A stretch of 64,000 bases of DNA, from positions 67,625-131,624 of the forward strand of contig CAZKCG010000009.1 in assembly GCA_964551445.1 (NCBI GenBank), written 5' to 3'. The notes under the pieces are model-generated. The model was given only the letters and a program-made list of their open reading frames with translations, searched no databases and was not told where the DNA came from. Shown here in pieces: positions 51,206-60,576 of the stretch. This DNA is from DAOPXV01 sp964551445 (lineage in GTDB: Bacteria; Muiribacteriota; UBA9980). Each line of letters opens with the position of its first letter. The first letter of the stretch is position 1. A program made the translations under genes and the position numbers.

Positions 51206-54200
51206 CTATGGCGCCGTGTAACCGGCGGTCGATGAAAGCGGAGCGCCCGCGGTTTCGCCTGTGCCTCCCGCGTCAGCCTTTACTCTGACCTTTACCCATC
51301 CGGTCGTTATATTTCCCCATAGGCCGTTCTGCGGCTTGATGGTGCAAAGCGTCCATGACGATCCGTTATCGCTGGTATATTCATAATCAGCCACGGCCGT
51401 GTAGGATGGAACATTGGTCCAGTCGAAGGTGTTCGTCATTGCGTCCACGGTCAGCGGGCCCGATGGCGCGGGCGGCGGATCCGTGTAGTCTGAAGTCGAT
51501 CCGAGAGCGGCGCTCGCCGGTTCCCCGAACCCTCGGGCGTCGGCGATGATGCGCACCTGAACCAATCCTGCCGTAATGTTTCCGGAAATGCCGGTAACGG
51601 GCTTGACTGTGCAGACGGCCCATGAAGCTCCGTTGTCCTTTGTGTATTCGTAGTCGCTCGTGTTTGTAAAAAGAGGCGTATTGGTCCAATCGAAAGTGTT
51701 CAGTCTGTCATTGACCACGGCGGCTGTCGGCGCGGCCGGTGCGGCATTATAAAGGGTGAGCGACGCGAGCGACGGGCTTGCCGCTTCGCCGGAACCGACG
51801 GCGTTAGCTTTGATCCTGACCTTTACCCATCCGGCCGTTATATTCCCGCTCATACCGCTCTGCGGTTTGATAGTGCAGACGGCCCATGAAGCTCCGTTGT
51901 TCTTAGTATATTCATAATTGGAAACGGTTGTGTAAAGAGGATTGTCGGTCCAGTTGAAAGTGTCCGCGATATTATCGACGACAGGGTCAGTAGGCGCGGC
52001 GGGAAACGCGGTATAGGGGGCGAGTGACGAAAGGATCGCGCTTGGAGGCTCTCCGAATCCCAGCGCGTTGACCTTTGTTCTGACCTTTACCCAACCGGAA
52101 GTTACGTCGCCGGAGATCCCGGTTACCGGTTTTGATGCGCAAACGGTCCAGCTGGCTCCGTTGTCCTTTGAATATTCATAGTTAGCCGCCGTGGTATAAG
52201 AGGGCGTTAATGTCCAGTCGAAAGTGTTTAATTTATCATCCGATACCGGAACGGTCGGCGCGGCCGGCGTGACGTTATACTGAACGACCGAAACCAGAGC
52301 AGGGCTTGCGGCTTCGCCGGATCCGGCGGCGTTCGCCCTGATCCTGACCTTTACCCATCCGGCCGTTATATTTCCGCTCATTCCGCCCTGAGGTTTTACG
52401 CTGCACACGGTCCACGCGGCGCCGTTATCGCGCGTATATTCGTAATCGTCTGCGCTCAGGAAAAGCGGAGTGTAGGTCCAGTCAAAAGTGTCAGCGGAGT
52501 TATCCACCATCGAATCCGTGGGCGCAGCGGGAAAAGCGGTATAAGATGCGAGCGATGAAAGCGCCGTCCCCGCCGACTCGCCGAAACCGAGCGCGTTAGG
52601 TGCGGTTCTGACCTTTACCCATCCGGTCGCGACGCTGCCTGAAATACCCGAGACGGGTTTAGCCGTGCAGGCGGTCCATGTCGCGCCGTTGTCTTTGGAA
52701 TATTCGTAGTTGGCCGCCGCGGTATAAGAAGCCGCAAATGTCCAGTCGAAAGTATTAAATTTATCGTTCGATAAGGGCGCGGTCGGCGCTGCCGGAATTC
52801 CGTTGAAAGGCGCGTTTGACGAAAGGATGGAACCGGCCGGTTCGCCTGTGCCGGCTGCGTTTGCCCTGACGCGGACCTGGACCCATCCGATAGTTATATT
52901 TCCGCTCATTCCGGCCTGCGGCTTAAATGTGCAGACGGTCCATGTACTTCCATTATCCCTGGAATATTCATAATCTGATGTGTTCGCGAAAAGTGGCGCG
53001 TTCGTCCAGTTGAAAGTGTCCGCGGCGTTATCGACGATTGGAAGCATCGGCGCTTGCGGCGCTGCCGTATAAGCCGCTGCGGATGAAAGCGGGGAGCCTG
53101 AAAGCAAGCCCAGCGCTGAAGCGTTTGCCGCGATCCTGACCTTTACCCATCCGGTGGTTATGTTGCCCGATAATCCCGTCACGGGTTTTGTGGTGCAAAG
53201 CGTCCACGCGGCTCCATTGGTCATTGAGTATTCATAATCTGAAACATTTGTAAAGTAAGGTGTGTTAGTCCAGTCGAAGGTGTTTAATTTATCGTTTGAT
53301 ACGGGCGCGGTTGGCGCGGCCGGCGCTATATTATAAGGCGCGTTAGACGCGAGGGCGGCTCCGGCCGCTTCGCCTGTGCCGGCCGCGTTAGCTTTGACGC
53401 GTACCTTTACCCATCCGCTGGAGATGTTTCCGCTCATTCCGGTCTGAGGTTTAACCGTGCAAAGCGTCCATGCCGCGCCGTTATCTTTTGAGTATTCATA
53501 ATCACTTACGCTTGTGAAAAGTGAAGTGTTGGTCCAGTCGAAAGTGTCGGCCGAGTTATCGACTATCGGATCGGTGGGCGCGGCGGGTTCCGCCAGATAC
53601 GCAACGGCCGACGCCAGCGCCGTTCCGGCCGGCGCGCCAGGCCAGGAATTTGCCGCGACCCTGACCTTTACCCATCCGGCCGTTATATTGCCGGCCATTC
53701 CGGTCAACGGTTTCGCCGTGCATATAGCCCATGTTACGCCATTGTCCTTTGAAAATTCATAGTTTGACAAACTGGTGAACGCGGCGGCGTTGGTCCAGTC
53801 AAAAGTGTTGAACTTATCGTCCGATACTGGTGCGGTAGGTGCCGCCGGAGCTTCAGTATAAGGGGCGGCCGATGAAAGGACGCCGCCGGCCGCCTCGCCC
53901 GATCCGGCCGCGTTCGCGATAACGCGTACTTTGACCCATCCGGCCGTTATATTCCCGCTCATTCCGGTCTGAGGTTTAACTGTACAAAGTGTCCATCCGG
54001 CCCCGTTATTTTTAGTATATTCATAATTTGAGATGCTTGTGAAAAGAGGATTATTCGTCCAGTCAAAAGTGTCCGTCGTGTTATCGGTGACTGGCGCCGT
54101 AGGCGCCGCCGGAGCGGCAGTATAAGCGGAGGAGGATGAAAGAGGTACGCTTGCGGCTGCTTCGGTGCCGCCGGCGTTCGCCTTGATCCTGACCTTTACC

Positions 54201-54950
54201 CATCCGGCCGTGATATTTCCGCTCATTCCGTTCTGGGGTTTTACCGTACAGAGCGTCCATGCCGCGCCATTGTTTTTCGTATATTCATAATCTGAAATGT
54301 TTGTGAATAGCGGCGTATTAGTCCAGTCGAAGGTGTTCGTCCGGTCATCGATAATGCCGGCGGTAGGCGCAGCCGGCGCAGTCGGATCCGGAGGCTCCGG
54401 AACGAAAGCGACCGTAAATGCTGAAGTTGAGGCAAGGGCCATCCCGGCCGCCTCATTGGCTCCCGCCGCGGCATTAGCCTTCACACGGACCTTTACCCAG
54501 CCAGTCGTGATGTCGCCGGCAAAACCGCTCTGTGGTTTAACCGTGCAAAGCGTCCATCCGGCCCCGTTATTTTTTGTGTACTCATAGTCTGAAATACTTG
54601 TGAAAAGAGGATTGTTAGTCCAATCGAAAGTATCCGCCGCGTTATCCGCGACAGGGTTTGCAGGCGCCGAAGGCGTCGCGGTATAAGCCGCAAGCGATGA
54701 AAGCGGCTGGCTTGCCGGATAGGCCGCGCCGGAAATGCCCGCCCTGACCCTGACCTTTACCCATCCGGCGGTGATATTTCCACTCATTCCGGTTTGCGGT
54801 TTAACCGTACAGACCGTCCAGCTCACGCCGTTGTTTTTTGAGAACTCGTAATTTGAAGGAGCCGTATATAAAGGATTATTCGTCCAGTCGAAAGCGTTGA
54901 ATTTATCATCTGTTACTGGATTTACCGGCGCCGCTGCCACCGGTGCCAAT
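51206..54950 (-). repeat. Tandem array of 14 coding repeats (~267 bp each)
   Basis: The FDWT/FNWT core is found 14 times at even spacing. Odd-numbered units mostly begin with DDK(F/L)NTFDWT or a close variant and even-numbered units with DNxADTFDWT. This suggests expansion by duplication of a two-unit (about 534-bp) block. Confidence 0.85.
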
Positions 54951-56461
54951 GAAGTGATAGTATAGATGGCTGATACGACAGGCGAATTCTGCCATCCTGA
55001 TTTTATGGCGACCGCTTTGACCATCGCCGAGGAAGTTAACGTTAAAATTCCGGAATAAACCATTCCATTCGATCCAGACGGGTCGGTTCCGTCCAGCGTG
55101 TATTTTATTATCGCGCCATCGGTCGCGCCCGATGAGATCGAAACTGCCATCGTGCCTTCGTAAGCTCCCGCCGCGGGAGTTATTACAGGAGGCGATACGG
55201 TGCTTTTTTCCGATGATATGAATGACAGGCTGCCGTCGGTTGTTTGAGTGACCGCCGCGCCCCGGTTTCCCGAATTGTCGAAATATTCCGCGATAGAGAA
55301 GGTTACGGGATTCGTATCGCCCGCGGCTATGACGCGCGAAGCTGTATAAGATCTTGTTCCGTTCATTTTCACCTGGGCTGATACCCCGATGATCTTCACC
55401 GCCGGTATCGAATAAAGGTCTTTGTTTGCCGTGAAGACGATCGAAACCGTATCGCCGTATCTTAAAACGGCCGGGCCGATCGTGACTGGCGCGAGAACCG
55501 GCGCGAGTCCCGTATCGATCTTTCCGGAAATGATGGAATTCATAGCAGCGTCGATCTTATTCGGATCGCTCTGGTTATTTATGGTTTCGGCGTTGAGCGT
55601 CACCGTTGTTGAAAGTTTTTTGTCGCTGATGACCTTTTGGACCGCCGCGTTGGAATTTTTAATTATATTCAGGAAAGACTTTAACGTATCGGTGGTCGAG
55701 GCCGAGGTTCCTGGTTTTGAGGACGGTTCCAGCATTACGGCTTTAACGCTTTCGTCTATGTATTTTGAGACGGCGATGGCGGCTATCGTTCTGACGGCTC
55801 CGGCGATCTCGGATACGAGGCCGGCGCCGCCCGCGTTAACTATCGCGGTGGTTTCAAAAAGGCTTTTTTTGACGCCGTGATCTTCGGTTATCGTAGCGCC
55901 GAAAGTCCCCTCGCCGCCTGGAATGATGACGATGGGGATATCGGGCACGGCTTTTTTTTCTATGATCAGAAGCGCCAGAGCGGTGGTGTTTTCGTCAACC
56001 TTCAACCCCTTCACGCTTATTTTTTCAACCGGTGGCGGAAGCTCCGATAAAAGCGGCGTTCTTCCCAGCAGGTTCCGGAAAATTATTCTGCCGGCCGATC
56101 TTTCTTTTATTATGATCATGGGATATTTCGGGGTTTCTGAAAGCGGAATGGACGATGAAAAGGAGGCGGCTGAAAGGGTCACCTTGCCGAGTTCTTCGTT
56201 GAGGTTGTCTTTGTTAACTATCCCGACCGAATAATCGGCGCCGTAAAATACCGCCCTGTCTATGCCAAGCCCGGGCGCCGCGGTGCTTACTTCTGATAAG
56301 CTGCCTGAAATTTCGAGCGTTTTAGATGAGGCGGTATTCGTTCCCGCCGTGGACGCGGTATCACTGCTTCCCCCGCTGCCGCAGCCCGCGGTCGTGATGA
56401 ACATCAGGATAAAAATAATAAAGAAGATATTGGTATGATCTATGGATATTCTTTTCAACAT
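51206..56461 (-). CDS. Giant repeat lipoprotein with 14 tandem ~89-residue domains
   Basis: A 1751-residue protein from the ATG at 56461. The N-terminus is a lipoprotein signal with TTAGC (lipidated Cys27) followed by GSGGSS. A roughly 350-residue N-terminal region is followed by a strand-rich domain (NKDLYSIPAVKIIGVSAQVK). A chitobiase/CHB_HEX-like beta domain comes next (about 54960-55200; IIKYTLDGTDPSGSNGMVYS). Fourteen repeats of about 267 bp then fill 51206 to about 54950. Each has the core FDWTNxPLFTxxSDYEYTKD, then NGASWTLCTVKPQTGMSGNI and TAGWVKVRVKANA. Each repeat keeps one Cys (WTxCT). Repeats alternate between a DDKxNTFDWT and a DNxADTFDWT opening. It is probably an outer-membrane-anchored surface fibre or adhesin. 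Confidence 0.85.
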   Translation of the reverse strand: MLKRISIDHTNIFFIIFILMFITTAGCGSGGSSDTASTAGTNTASSKTLEISGSLSEVSTAAPGLGIDRAVFYGADYSVGIVNKDNLNEELGKVTLSAASFSSSIPLSETPKYPMIIIKERSAGRIIFRNLLGRTPLLSELPPPVEKISVKGLKVDENTTALALLIIEKKAVPDIPIVIIPGGEGTFGATITEDHGVKKSLFETTAIVNAGGAGLVSEIAGAVRTIAAIAVSKYIDESVKAVMLEPSSKPGTSASTTDTLKSFLNIIKNSNAAVQKVISDKKLSTTVTLNAETINNQSDPNKIDAAMNSIISGKIDTGLAPVLAPVTIGPAVLRYGDTVSIVFTANKDLYSIPAVKIIGVSAQVKMNGTRSYTASRVIAAGDTNPVTFSIAEYFDNSGNRGAAVTQTTDGSLSFISSEKSTVSPPVITPAAGAYEGTMAVSISSGATDGAIIKYTLDGTDPSGSNGMVYSGILTLTSSAMVKAVAIKSGWQNSPVVSAIYTITSLAPVAAAPVNPVTDDKFNAFDWTNNPLYTAPSNYEFSKNNGVSWTVCTVKPQTGMSGNITAGWVKVRVRAGISGAAYPASQPLSSLAAYTATPSAPANPVADNAADTFDWTNNPLFTSISDYEYTKNNGAGWTLCTVKPQSGFAGDITTGWVKVRVKANAAAGANEAAGMALASTSAFTVAFVPEPPDPTAPAAPTAGIIDDRTNTFDWTNTPLFTNISDYEYTKNNGAAWTLCTVKPQNGMSGNITAGWVKVRIKANAGGTEAAASVPLSSSSAYTAAPAAPTAPVTDNTTDTFDWTNNPLFTSISNYEYTKNNGAGWTLCTVKPQTGMSGNITAGWVKVRVIANAAGSGEAAGGVLSSAAPYTEAPAAPTAPVSDDKFNTFDWTNAAAFTSLSNYEFSKDNGVTWAICTAKPLTGMAGNITAGWVKVRVAANSWPGAPAGTALASAVAYLAEPAAPTDPIVDNSADTFDWTNTSLFTSVSDYEYSKDNGAAWTLCTVKPQTGMSGNISSGWVKVRVKANAAGTGEAAGAALASNAPYNIAPAAPTAPVSNDKLNTFDWTNTPYFTNVSDYEYSMTNGAAWTLCTTKPVTGLSGNITTGWVKVRIAANASALGLLSGSPLSSAAAYTAAPQAPMLPIVDNAADTFNWTNAPLFANTSDYEYSRDNGSTWTVCTFKPQAGMSGNITIGWVQVRVRANAAGTGEPAGSILSSNAPFNGIPAAPTAPLSNDKFNTFDWTFAASYTAAANYEYSKDNGATWTACTAKPVSGISGSVATGWVKVRTAPNALGFGESAGTALSSLASYTAFPAAPTDSMVDNSADTFDWTYTPLFLSADDYEYTRDNGAAWTVCSVKPQGGMSGNITAGWVKVRIRANAAGSGEAASPALVSVVQYNVTPAAPTVPVSDDKLNTFDWTLTPSYTTAANYEYSKDNGASWTVCASKPVTGISGDVTSGWVKVRTKVNALGFGEPPSAILSSLAPYTAFPAAPTDPVVDNIADTFNWTDNPLYTTVSNYEYTKNNGASWAVCTIKPQSGMSGNITAGWVKVRIKANAVGSGEAASPSLASLTLYNAAPAAPTAAVVNDRLNTFDWTNTPLFTNTSDYEYTKDNGASWAVCTVKPVTGISGNITAGLVQVRIIADARGFGEPASAALGSTSDYTDPPPAPSGPLTVDAMTNTFDWTNVPSYTAVADYEYTSDNGSSWTLCTIKPQNGLWGNITTGWVKVRVKADAGGTGETAGAPLSSTAGYTAP

Positions 56462-56525
56462 AACAAAAAGCACCGCCCATAATAATGTCAGCCAACGGCC
56501 GCTATTGCGCCAGATTAATAAATAA

Positions 56526-56554
56526 ATATTACATTAATTGTCCTTAAATGTCAA
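56526..56554 (-). promoter_or_regulatory. Sigma-70-type promoter for the repeat lipoprotein operon
   Basis: On the minus strand, TTGACA (56554-56549), 17-bp spacer, TAATAT (56531-56526). Leader of about 60 nt. Confidence 0.7.
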
Positions 56555-56608
56555 TTGTTTTATGGTGTTTGTCGTGCTTCACCGTCCCGCTTTTTCCCGG
56601 CAGCCCAT

Positions 56609-56640
56609 AAAAAAATCCCCGCCATTTATTTTGGCGGGGG
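56609..56640 (-). terminator. Rho-independent terminator after the serine hydrolase gene
   Basis: On the minus strand, stem CCCCGCCA / TGGCGGGG followed by seven T. Confidence 0.85.
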
Positions 56641-56727
56641 AACTTTTTGAATATTCAATATTTTTTATCTGGAACAACAGCTTGATCGAAATGTTAGATC
56701 AGAGCTTGCGAATACACGGCGCCGAAT

Positions 56728-58743
56728 TTATCTGGCCTCAATGTGAAACATATCTCCGGCGTTCCCGGCGCAGAAGACGAAGCTTCCTTCCGGAGCGTAA
56801 ATTTCGTTCGAATCGATTACGCTGTCGTATATCGCAGCCTCTCCGGCTATAACGACTATCCTGCCGCTCGCAGGTTTCCGGCATTTAAGTATCGCGCCTT
56901 TTTCGATCCGGAGCCATTCGTTGAGTCCTTCGGACCTTATAATTACTCTATTCATACCCGTTATCGCTTTTCCGGCTTTATCGGCAAGCGTATATAAATT
57001 GTTGCTTGAACTGATCCACGGCTCGCCGTTTTTATCGATCATGCTAATGGCCGCCTGGTCGCGGAACGCGGTGGCCGCGATGCTCGCGTGTTTCGGGCAT
57101 TCGATCCTTTTAAGGCCGTCAAACATAGCGTAGCCCGGAAGTTCTTCGTAAACGGAAGAATTCACGAGTCCTATGCTGTTAACGAGCGTATGTGAGATCG
57201 CGTTTCTGATCAGCCATGTTTTTCCATTGATATCCGTCTCGAGTTTTTTCGGCTCTCTGATCTCCGCGACCTTCTGATAAACCAGCGCGTCTGCGCCGTA
57301 ATGAGGCATTTCGTGTATCGCTATATAGCTTTCACATCCATCCGCCGCAAAATACATTTTCTGCTTTTTTTCGTTATGGTGAAAGTATCCGCCGTTATAA
57401 ACCATCGAACTCATAGGCGCGGCATCCGATCCGGCAGCGGTTTCGGGGACGCCGACGGGGATGATATCGCAAGAATTCTTTTCTTTGTCGAAACGGACCT
57501 TTACTACCTTGTTTCCGTTCATGTAGTATCCGGCATAGCTTAACAATTCTTCAGGTATCGCCTGCGCTTCGACCGGTTTAACGGCAGGCTTTTCTTCATG
57601 CGTTACAAGTTTTTTCTCTTCCAATATCGCATTGAGTATCTGGCGGGACATAGCTTCGAGGTTCGCGCCGCTTCCGGAGATCGAAAACATTACGGTGATA
57701 CCGTATTTCGGGACCGTCTGGACGTAGGTGCTGTAGCAGCCGGTTCCGCCGCTTTTGGCGAGTACCTGTAATCCCTTTTTTTCGAAGTCGGGAAGGTTCG
57801 AATAATCCCATCCGAAGTCGCTGCATATCTGTGGCCCTTTCAATTTATCGGAAAATCCGGCTGGCTGCGTTCTTAAGATCTCAGCCAGCGAAGCTTCGGA
57901 GAGTATCCTTTTGCCGTAAGGCGAAAAACTGTTGGCGAAGATGGACATGTCCGTCGCGGTCGATGAAAGCCCGCCGGCGCCGTAGACCATGACGACCTCG
58001 CGCGGATGTTTCTTTCCCGTCCGCGGGTCGTAATATTCGGCGGTGTTTTTGTTTTGTATCTCGCCGACGCTCGCGCCCGTGTTCTTCATACCGAGCGGTT
58101 TGAAAACTCTTTCAGCGAGGAACTCAAGGAATTTTTTGCCCGAAGCTCTCTCGACGACGATCTCGGCGAGAGTGAATCCGTCGTTGCAATAAATAGCCAT
58201 GGCGCCGGGCTGGTGCTTCAAAAAAGAACCGGCCATCGTGTCGAGCAGGTATTTATGCATCTTATCGTCGGTTTCGTAACCGAAGTAAAATGTCGACCCG
58301 GGAAGTCCCGACGAGTGATTGAAGAGCATTCTGACGGTTATGTCCTTATAGCGCGGGTCCTTCATTTTAAATTCAGGTATGTATTTAGTAATACTTTCGT
58401 CTAACGATACCAGTCCGTCGTCGACGAGCAGCAGGATCGCGACGGCCGCGAACATCTTGCTGGTGGAGCCGACATTGAACCGGGTATTAACGTCCACGGG
58501 CCTGTTCCCGGCGCGGTCGGCGACGCCTATGCCTTCGGCGTGAAATATCCGGCCCATGTCGGATAACGCGAGCGTCACGCCGGACCCCTTGCCTGTCGTG
58601 ATGGCGTTCCACATTATTTCGCGCGCCGTGGTTATGGCTTTTTCATAACCGCCGACGGCCCTTTCAGCCCCGCGCGCTTCGCAAACCGCCGCCAGAGCCA
58701 TGCTCATGAATAATACGAGAAGGACAACCGTTAATTTTTTCAA
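56728..58743 (-). CDS. Exported beta-lactamase-fold serine hydrolase with C-terminal domain
   Basis: A 671-residue protein with a signal peptide (about 1-23, VVLLVLFMSMALAAVCEA). The class C/penicillin-binding-protein-like domain (about 30-370) has the SxxK motif STSK (S93-K96), a YxN motif (IYCNDGF) and a KSGGTG motif in the third active-site position. The remaining 290 residues contain a linker and beta-rich segments of unknown fold, ending in a cupin-like stretch. Such S12-type enzymes include D-aminopeptidases, esterases and peptidoglycan-modifying enzymes; antibiotic hydrolysis is not implied. It follows the phospholipase D-like gene by 105 nt, with a terminator between. Confidence 0.87.
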   Translation of the reverse strand: MKKLTVVLLVLFMSMALAAVCEARGAERAVGGYEKAITTAREIMWNAITTGKGSGVTLALSDMGRIFHAEGIGVADRAGNRPVDVNTRFNVGSTSKMFAAVAILLLVDDGLVSLDESITKYIPEFKMKDPRYKDITVRMLFNHSSGLPGSTFYFGYETDDKMHKYLLDTMAGSFLKHQPGAMAIYCNDGFTLAEIVVERASGKKFLEFLAERVFKPLGMKNTGASVGEIQNKNTAEYYDPRTGKKHPREVVMVYGAGGLSSTATDMSIFANSFSPYGKRILSEASLAEILRTQPAGFSDKLKGPQICSDFGWDYSNLPDFEKKGLQVLAKSGGTGCYSTYVQTVPKYGITVMFSISGSGANLEAMSRQILNAILEEKKLVTHEEKPAVKPVEAQAIPEELLSYAGYYMNGNKVVKVRFDKEKNSCDIIPVGVPETAAGSDAAPMSSMVYNGGYFHHNEKKQKMYFAADGCESYIAIHEMPHYGADALVYQKVAEIREPKKLETDINGKTWLIRNAISHTLVNSIGLVNSSVYEELPGYAMFDGLKRIECPKHASIAATAFRDQAAISMIDKNGEPWISSSNNLYTLADKAGKAITGMNRVIIRSEGLNEWLRIEKGAILKCRKPASGRIVVIAGEAAIYDSVIDSNEIYAPEGSFVFCAGNAGDMFHIEAR

Positions 58744-58774
58744 ACCAGATCACTCCCGTTATATTGAATTTTTT

Positions 58775-58810
58775 AAAAAAGGTGCCGCCTTTTCAGACGG
58801 CACCTTTTTC
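58775..58810 (-). terminator. Rho-independent terminator after the phospholipase D-like gene
   Basis: On the minus strand, stem AAAGGTGCCG / CGGCACCTTT followed by six T. Confidence 0.85.
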
Positions 58811-58848
58811 ATTATATTTTATTTAAATAGTTCTTATTCAGACGCTTT

Positions 58849-60342
58849 TTATATGAGCGGCCTTAAAAATCCCAGAAGGCGGAGCCTGTGGATCTGTTGA
58901 AGTTTTTTCGGATCCGAATGATTAACGGGTCCGTTCAATATTCTGACCGAGCCGTCTTTTTGAACCTCGATCTTATATTCGATCGATCCTTTTTCATCCT
59001 CGAGTATCCGCAGCGCCGTTCTCAATGCGAAGGTCTTGCCCTTGATGACCGCTACGACCTCGGAGTTTATCTGTTCGCTCAACGGGTCCATGTTGTATGT
59101 TCCCACGACGGCTATCTCTCTGTCGAAAACGAAAGTTTTCGAGTGGAGCGGGCGCGGTCCCGGATAAACGAAAAGTCTGCAGTTCGGAAGGTCTTTTAAG
59201 ATCCCGGCCCATTCTTCGGAAAAAAAGACCTGTGATGCTATGCCGTCGTCGCTCATGGGGCTATTGGTGTGGATGTTTATTTTAACTCCGCGCGCGTTCG
59301 CGTCCTTCAAAGCTTCGATCGCTTCTTTGGTTATGACGACATACGGATTCTGTATTATTATCTCGCTCCTGGCGGTTCTTATTAAAGCGCTAAGTCCAGG
59401 GGTTACGTCGTTTCTGGTGCCTTTCATGGAATGTTTGTCGAGTATAAGGACGGGAAATTCGTGTATGCCGCTTAACGGCAGATAGCCGCTGTAGGACTGA
59501 AGGTTCTTATATTGCGCGAGTTCCTTCGCGTGTTTTTCGTAATATCCGCCCATTCCCTGAGTATTTAAAAGTCCCATGCCGCTGATGTAGTTTTCCATAA
59601 GGCGTCTGGTGAATTCGAGTTCCTTCGCGCGCGACACCCAGTTTCCGAAGAGTTCTTTTTTAACGGTATAGACCGCGCGCGAATTATATTCTTCATCGAA
59701 AGCGGCCTGTATCTGGCGCGCCACTGATCCGCCCTTGAAAATAACGTCGGTATCGCGAAAGGCTTTGCCGTAATCGGCGTGATCGGCGAAGTAAACCATT
59801 TCTATGTTTCTTCCGCCCGTCATTACCCAGTCGTTATCGACTATTATTATTTTGTCGTGGTTGGAACAAACTATATTAGCGGGTTTTGAAAACATTTTTA
59901 AAAGATTGGAAGCAGCCGGGTTATAAACTTTTACTTCAATGCCGGGCGTTTCCAGCACTTCCTGTAAAAAATCCTGGGCCATGATCTTATGCGTGAGTTC
60001 GACGGAACCGCGCGCGTCCATCATAAGTCTTATCTTCACGCCTTCTTTAGCTTTTTTTATAAGAAGCCCGAGGAAAGATTTGCCGAATATGTCGTCCTTG
60101 ACTATAAAGTAAGTGATGTCTATGGATCTTTTCGCGCTTGAAAGCATGTACCATCTGGCGTACCAGCTTTCGGGGTTGTCCGTTATCAGCCGGGTGAGCG
60201 CCTTCTGGTTCCCGCTCTGTCTCGCCAGTTCATCAAAAACGCTGACGGCCGTGAGCCCGGCGTCCTGGGCGAAGCAAGCTAACATCGAACTTAAAACAAG
60301 GACGGCCGTGATCAAATAAATTCTTAATTTTTTCATAAACAT
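58849..60342 (-). CDS. Exported phospholipase D-superfamily protein (cardiolipin synthase-like)
   Basis: A 497-residue protein with a signal peptide (LITAVLVLSSMLACFAQ). Two complete HKD motifs are visible: HDKIIIVD (followed by NDWVMTGGRNI) and HSKTFVFD (followed by REIAVVGTYNMD). The repeat arrangement and the spacing of about 230 residues match bacterial cardiolipin synthase/PLD enzymes. Its predicted export is unusual for a phospholipid synthase and points to a periplasmic phosphodiesterase or transphosphatidylase. ATG codons at 60342 and 60336 are both possible starts. It has its own promoter (60383-60411) and terminator. Confidence 0.9.
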   Translation of the reverse strand: MFMKKLRIYLITAVLVLSSMLACFAQDAGLTAVSVFDELARQSGNQKALTRLITDNPESWYARWYMLSSAKRSIDITYFIVKDDIFGKSFLGLLIKKAKEGVKIRLMMDARGSVELTHKIMAQDFLQEVLETPGIEVKVYNPAASNLLKMFSKPANIVCSNHDKIIIVDNDWVMTGGRNIEMVYFADHADYGKAFRDTDVIFKGGSVARQIQAAFDEEYNSRAVYTVKKELFGNWVSRAKELEFTRRLMENYISGMGLLNTQGMGGYYEKHAKELAQYKNLQSYSGYLPLSGIHEFPVLILDKHSMKGTRNDVTPGLSALIRTARSEIIIQNPYVVITKEAIEALKDANARGVKINIHTNSPMSDDGIASQVFFSEEWAGILKDLPNCRLFVYPGPRPLHSKTFVFDREIAVVGTYNMDPLSEQINSEVVAVIKGKTFALRTALRILEDEKGSIEYKIEVQKDGSVRILNGPVNHSDPKKLQQIHRLRLLGFLRPLI

Positions 60343-60382
60343 ACTACCTGCCTTATTACTTATTTATAAAATGATAAAATAG

Positions 60383-60411
60383 ATTTTATATTGAAACGCT
60401 GTTTTTGTCAA
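60383..60411 (-). promoter_or_regulatory. Consensus-like promoter for the phospholipase D-like gene
   Basis: On the minus strand, TTGACA (60411-60406), 17-bp spacer, TAAAAT (60388-60383). Divergent from the promoter at 60437-60465. Confidence 0.75.
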
Positions 60412-60436
60412 TATAAATTACCACTTTGAATTAGTA

Positions 60437-60465
60437 TTGACAAAAATTTGAAATCATTGTAAAAT
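60437..60465 (+). promoter_or_regulatory. Consensus-like promoter for the C_GCAxxG_C_C gene
   Basis: TTGACA (60437-60442), 17-bp spacer, TAAAAT (60460-60465). The leader of about 105 nt contains a 21-codon open frame. Confidence 0.75.
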
Positions 60466-60508
60466 CAAGATATATTATTAAAACCTTTAAATGACAGGGC
60501 AGCGAATT

Positions 60509-60574
60509 ATGAGTAAACACGATATTTCAGCAATGCTTTCCGAATTTTTAAAAATAACGATAAAAGGAAATTAA
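60509..60574 (+). CDS. Possible 21-residue leader peptide
   Basis: An ATG-initiated frame (MSKHDISAMLSEFLKITIKG then N) ends two bases before the ATG of the next gene, and the ribosome site of that gene (AAAAGGAAA) lies within its last codons. The arrangement would allow translational coupling. Its own ribosome site is weak, so it may be chance. Confidence 0.3.
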   Translation: MSKHDISAMLSEFLKITIKGN

Positions 60575-60576
60575 AA

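Noticed and set aside
56728..58743. Annotation of the serine hydrolase as an antibiotic-resistance beta-lactamase
   Set aside because: Motifs show only the shared S12/class C fold; the long C-terminal domain and the family breadth do not support a resistance function.
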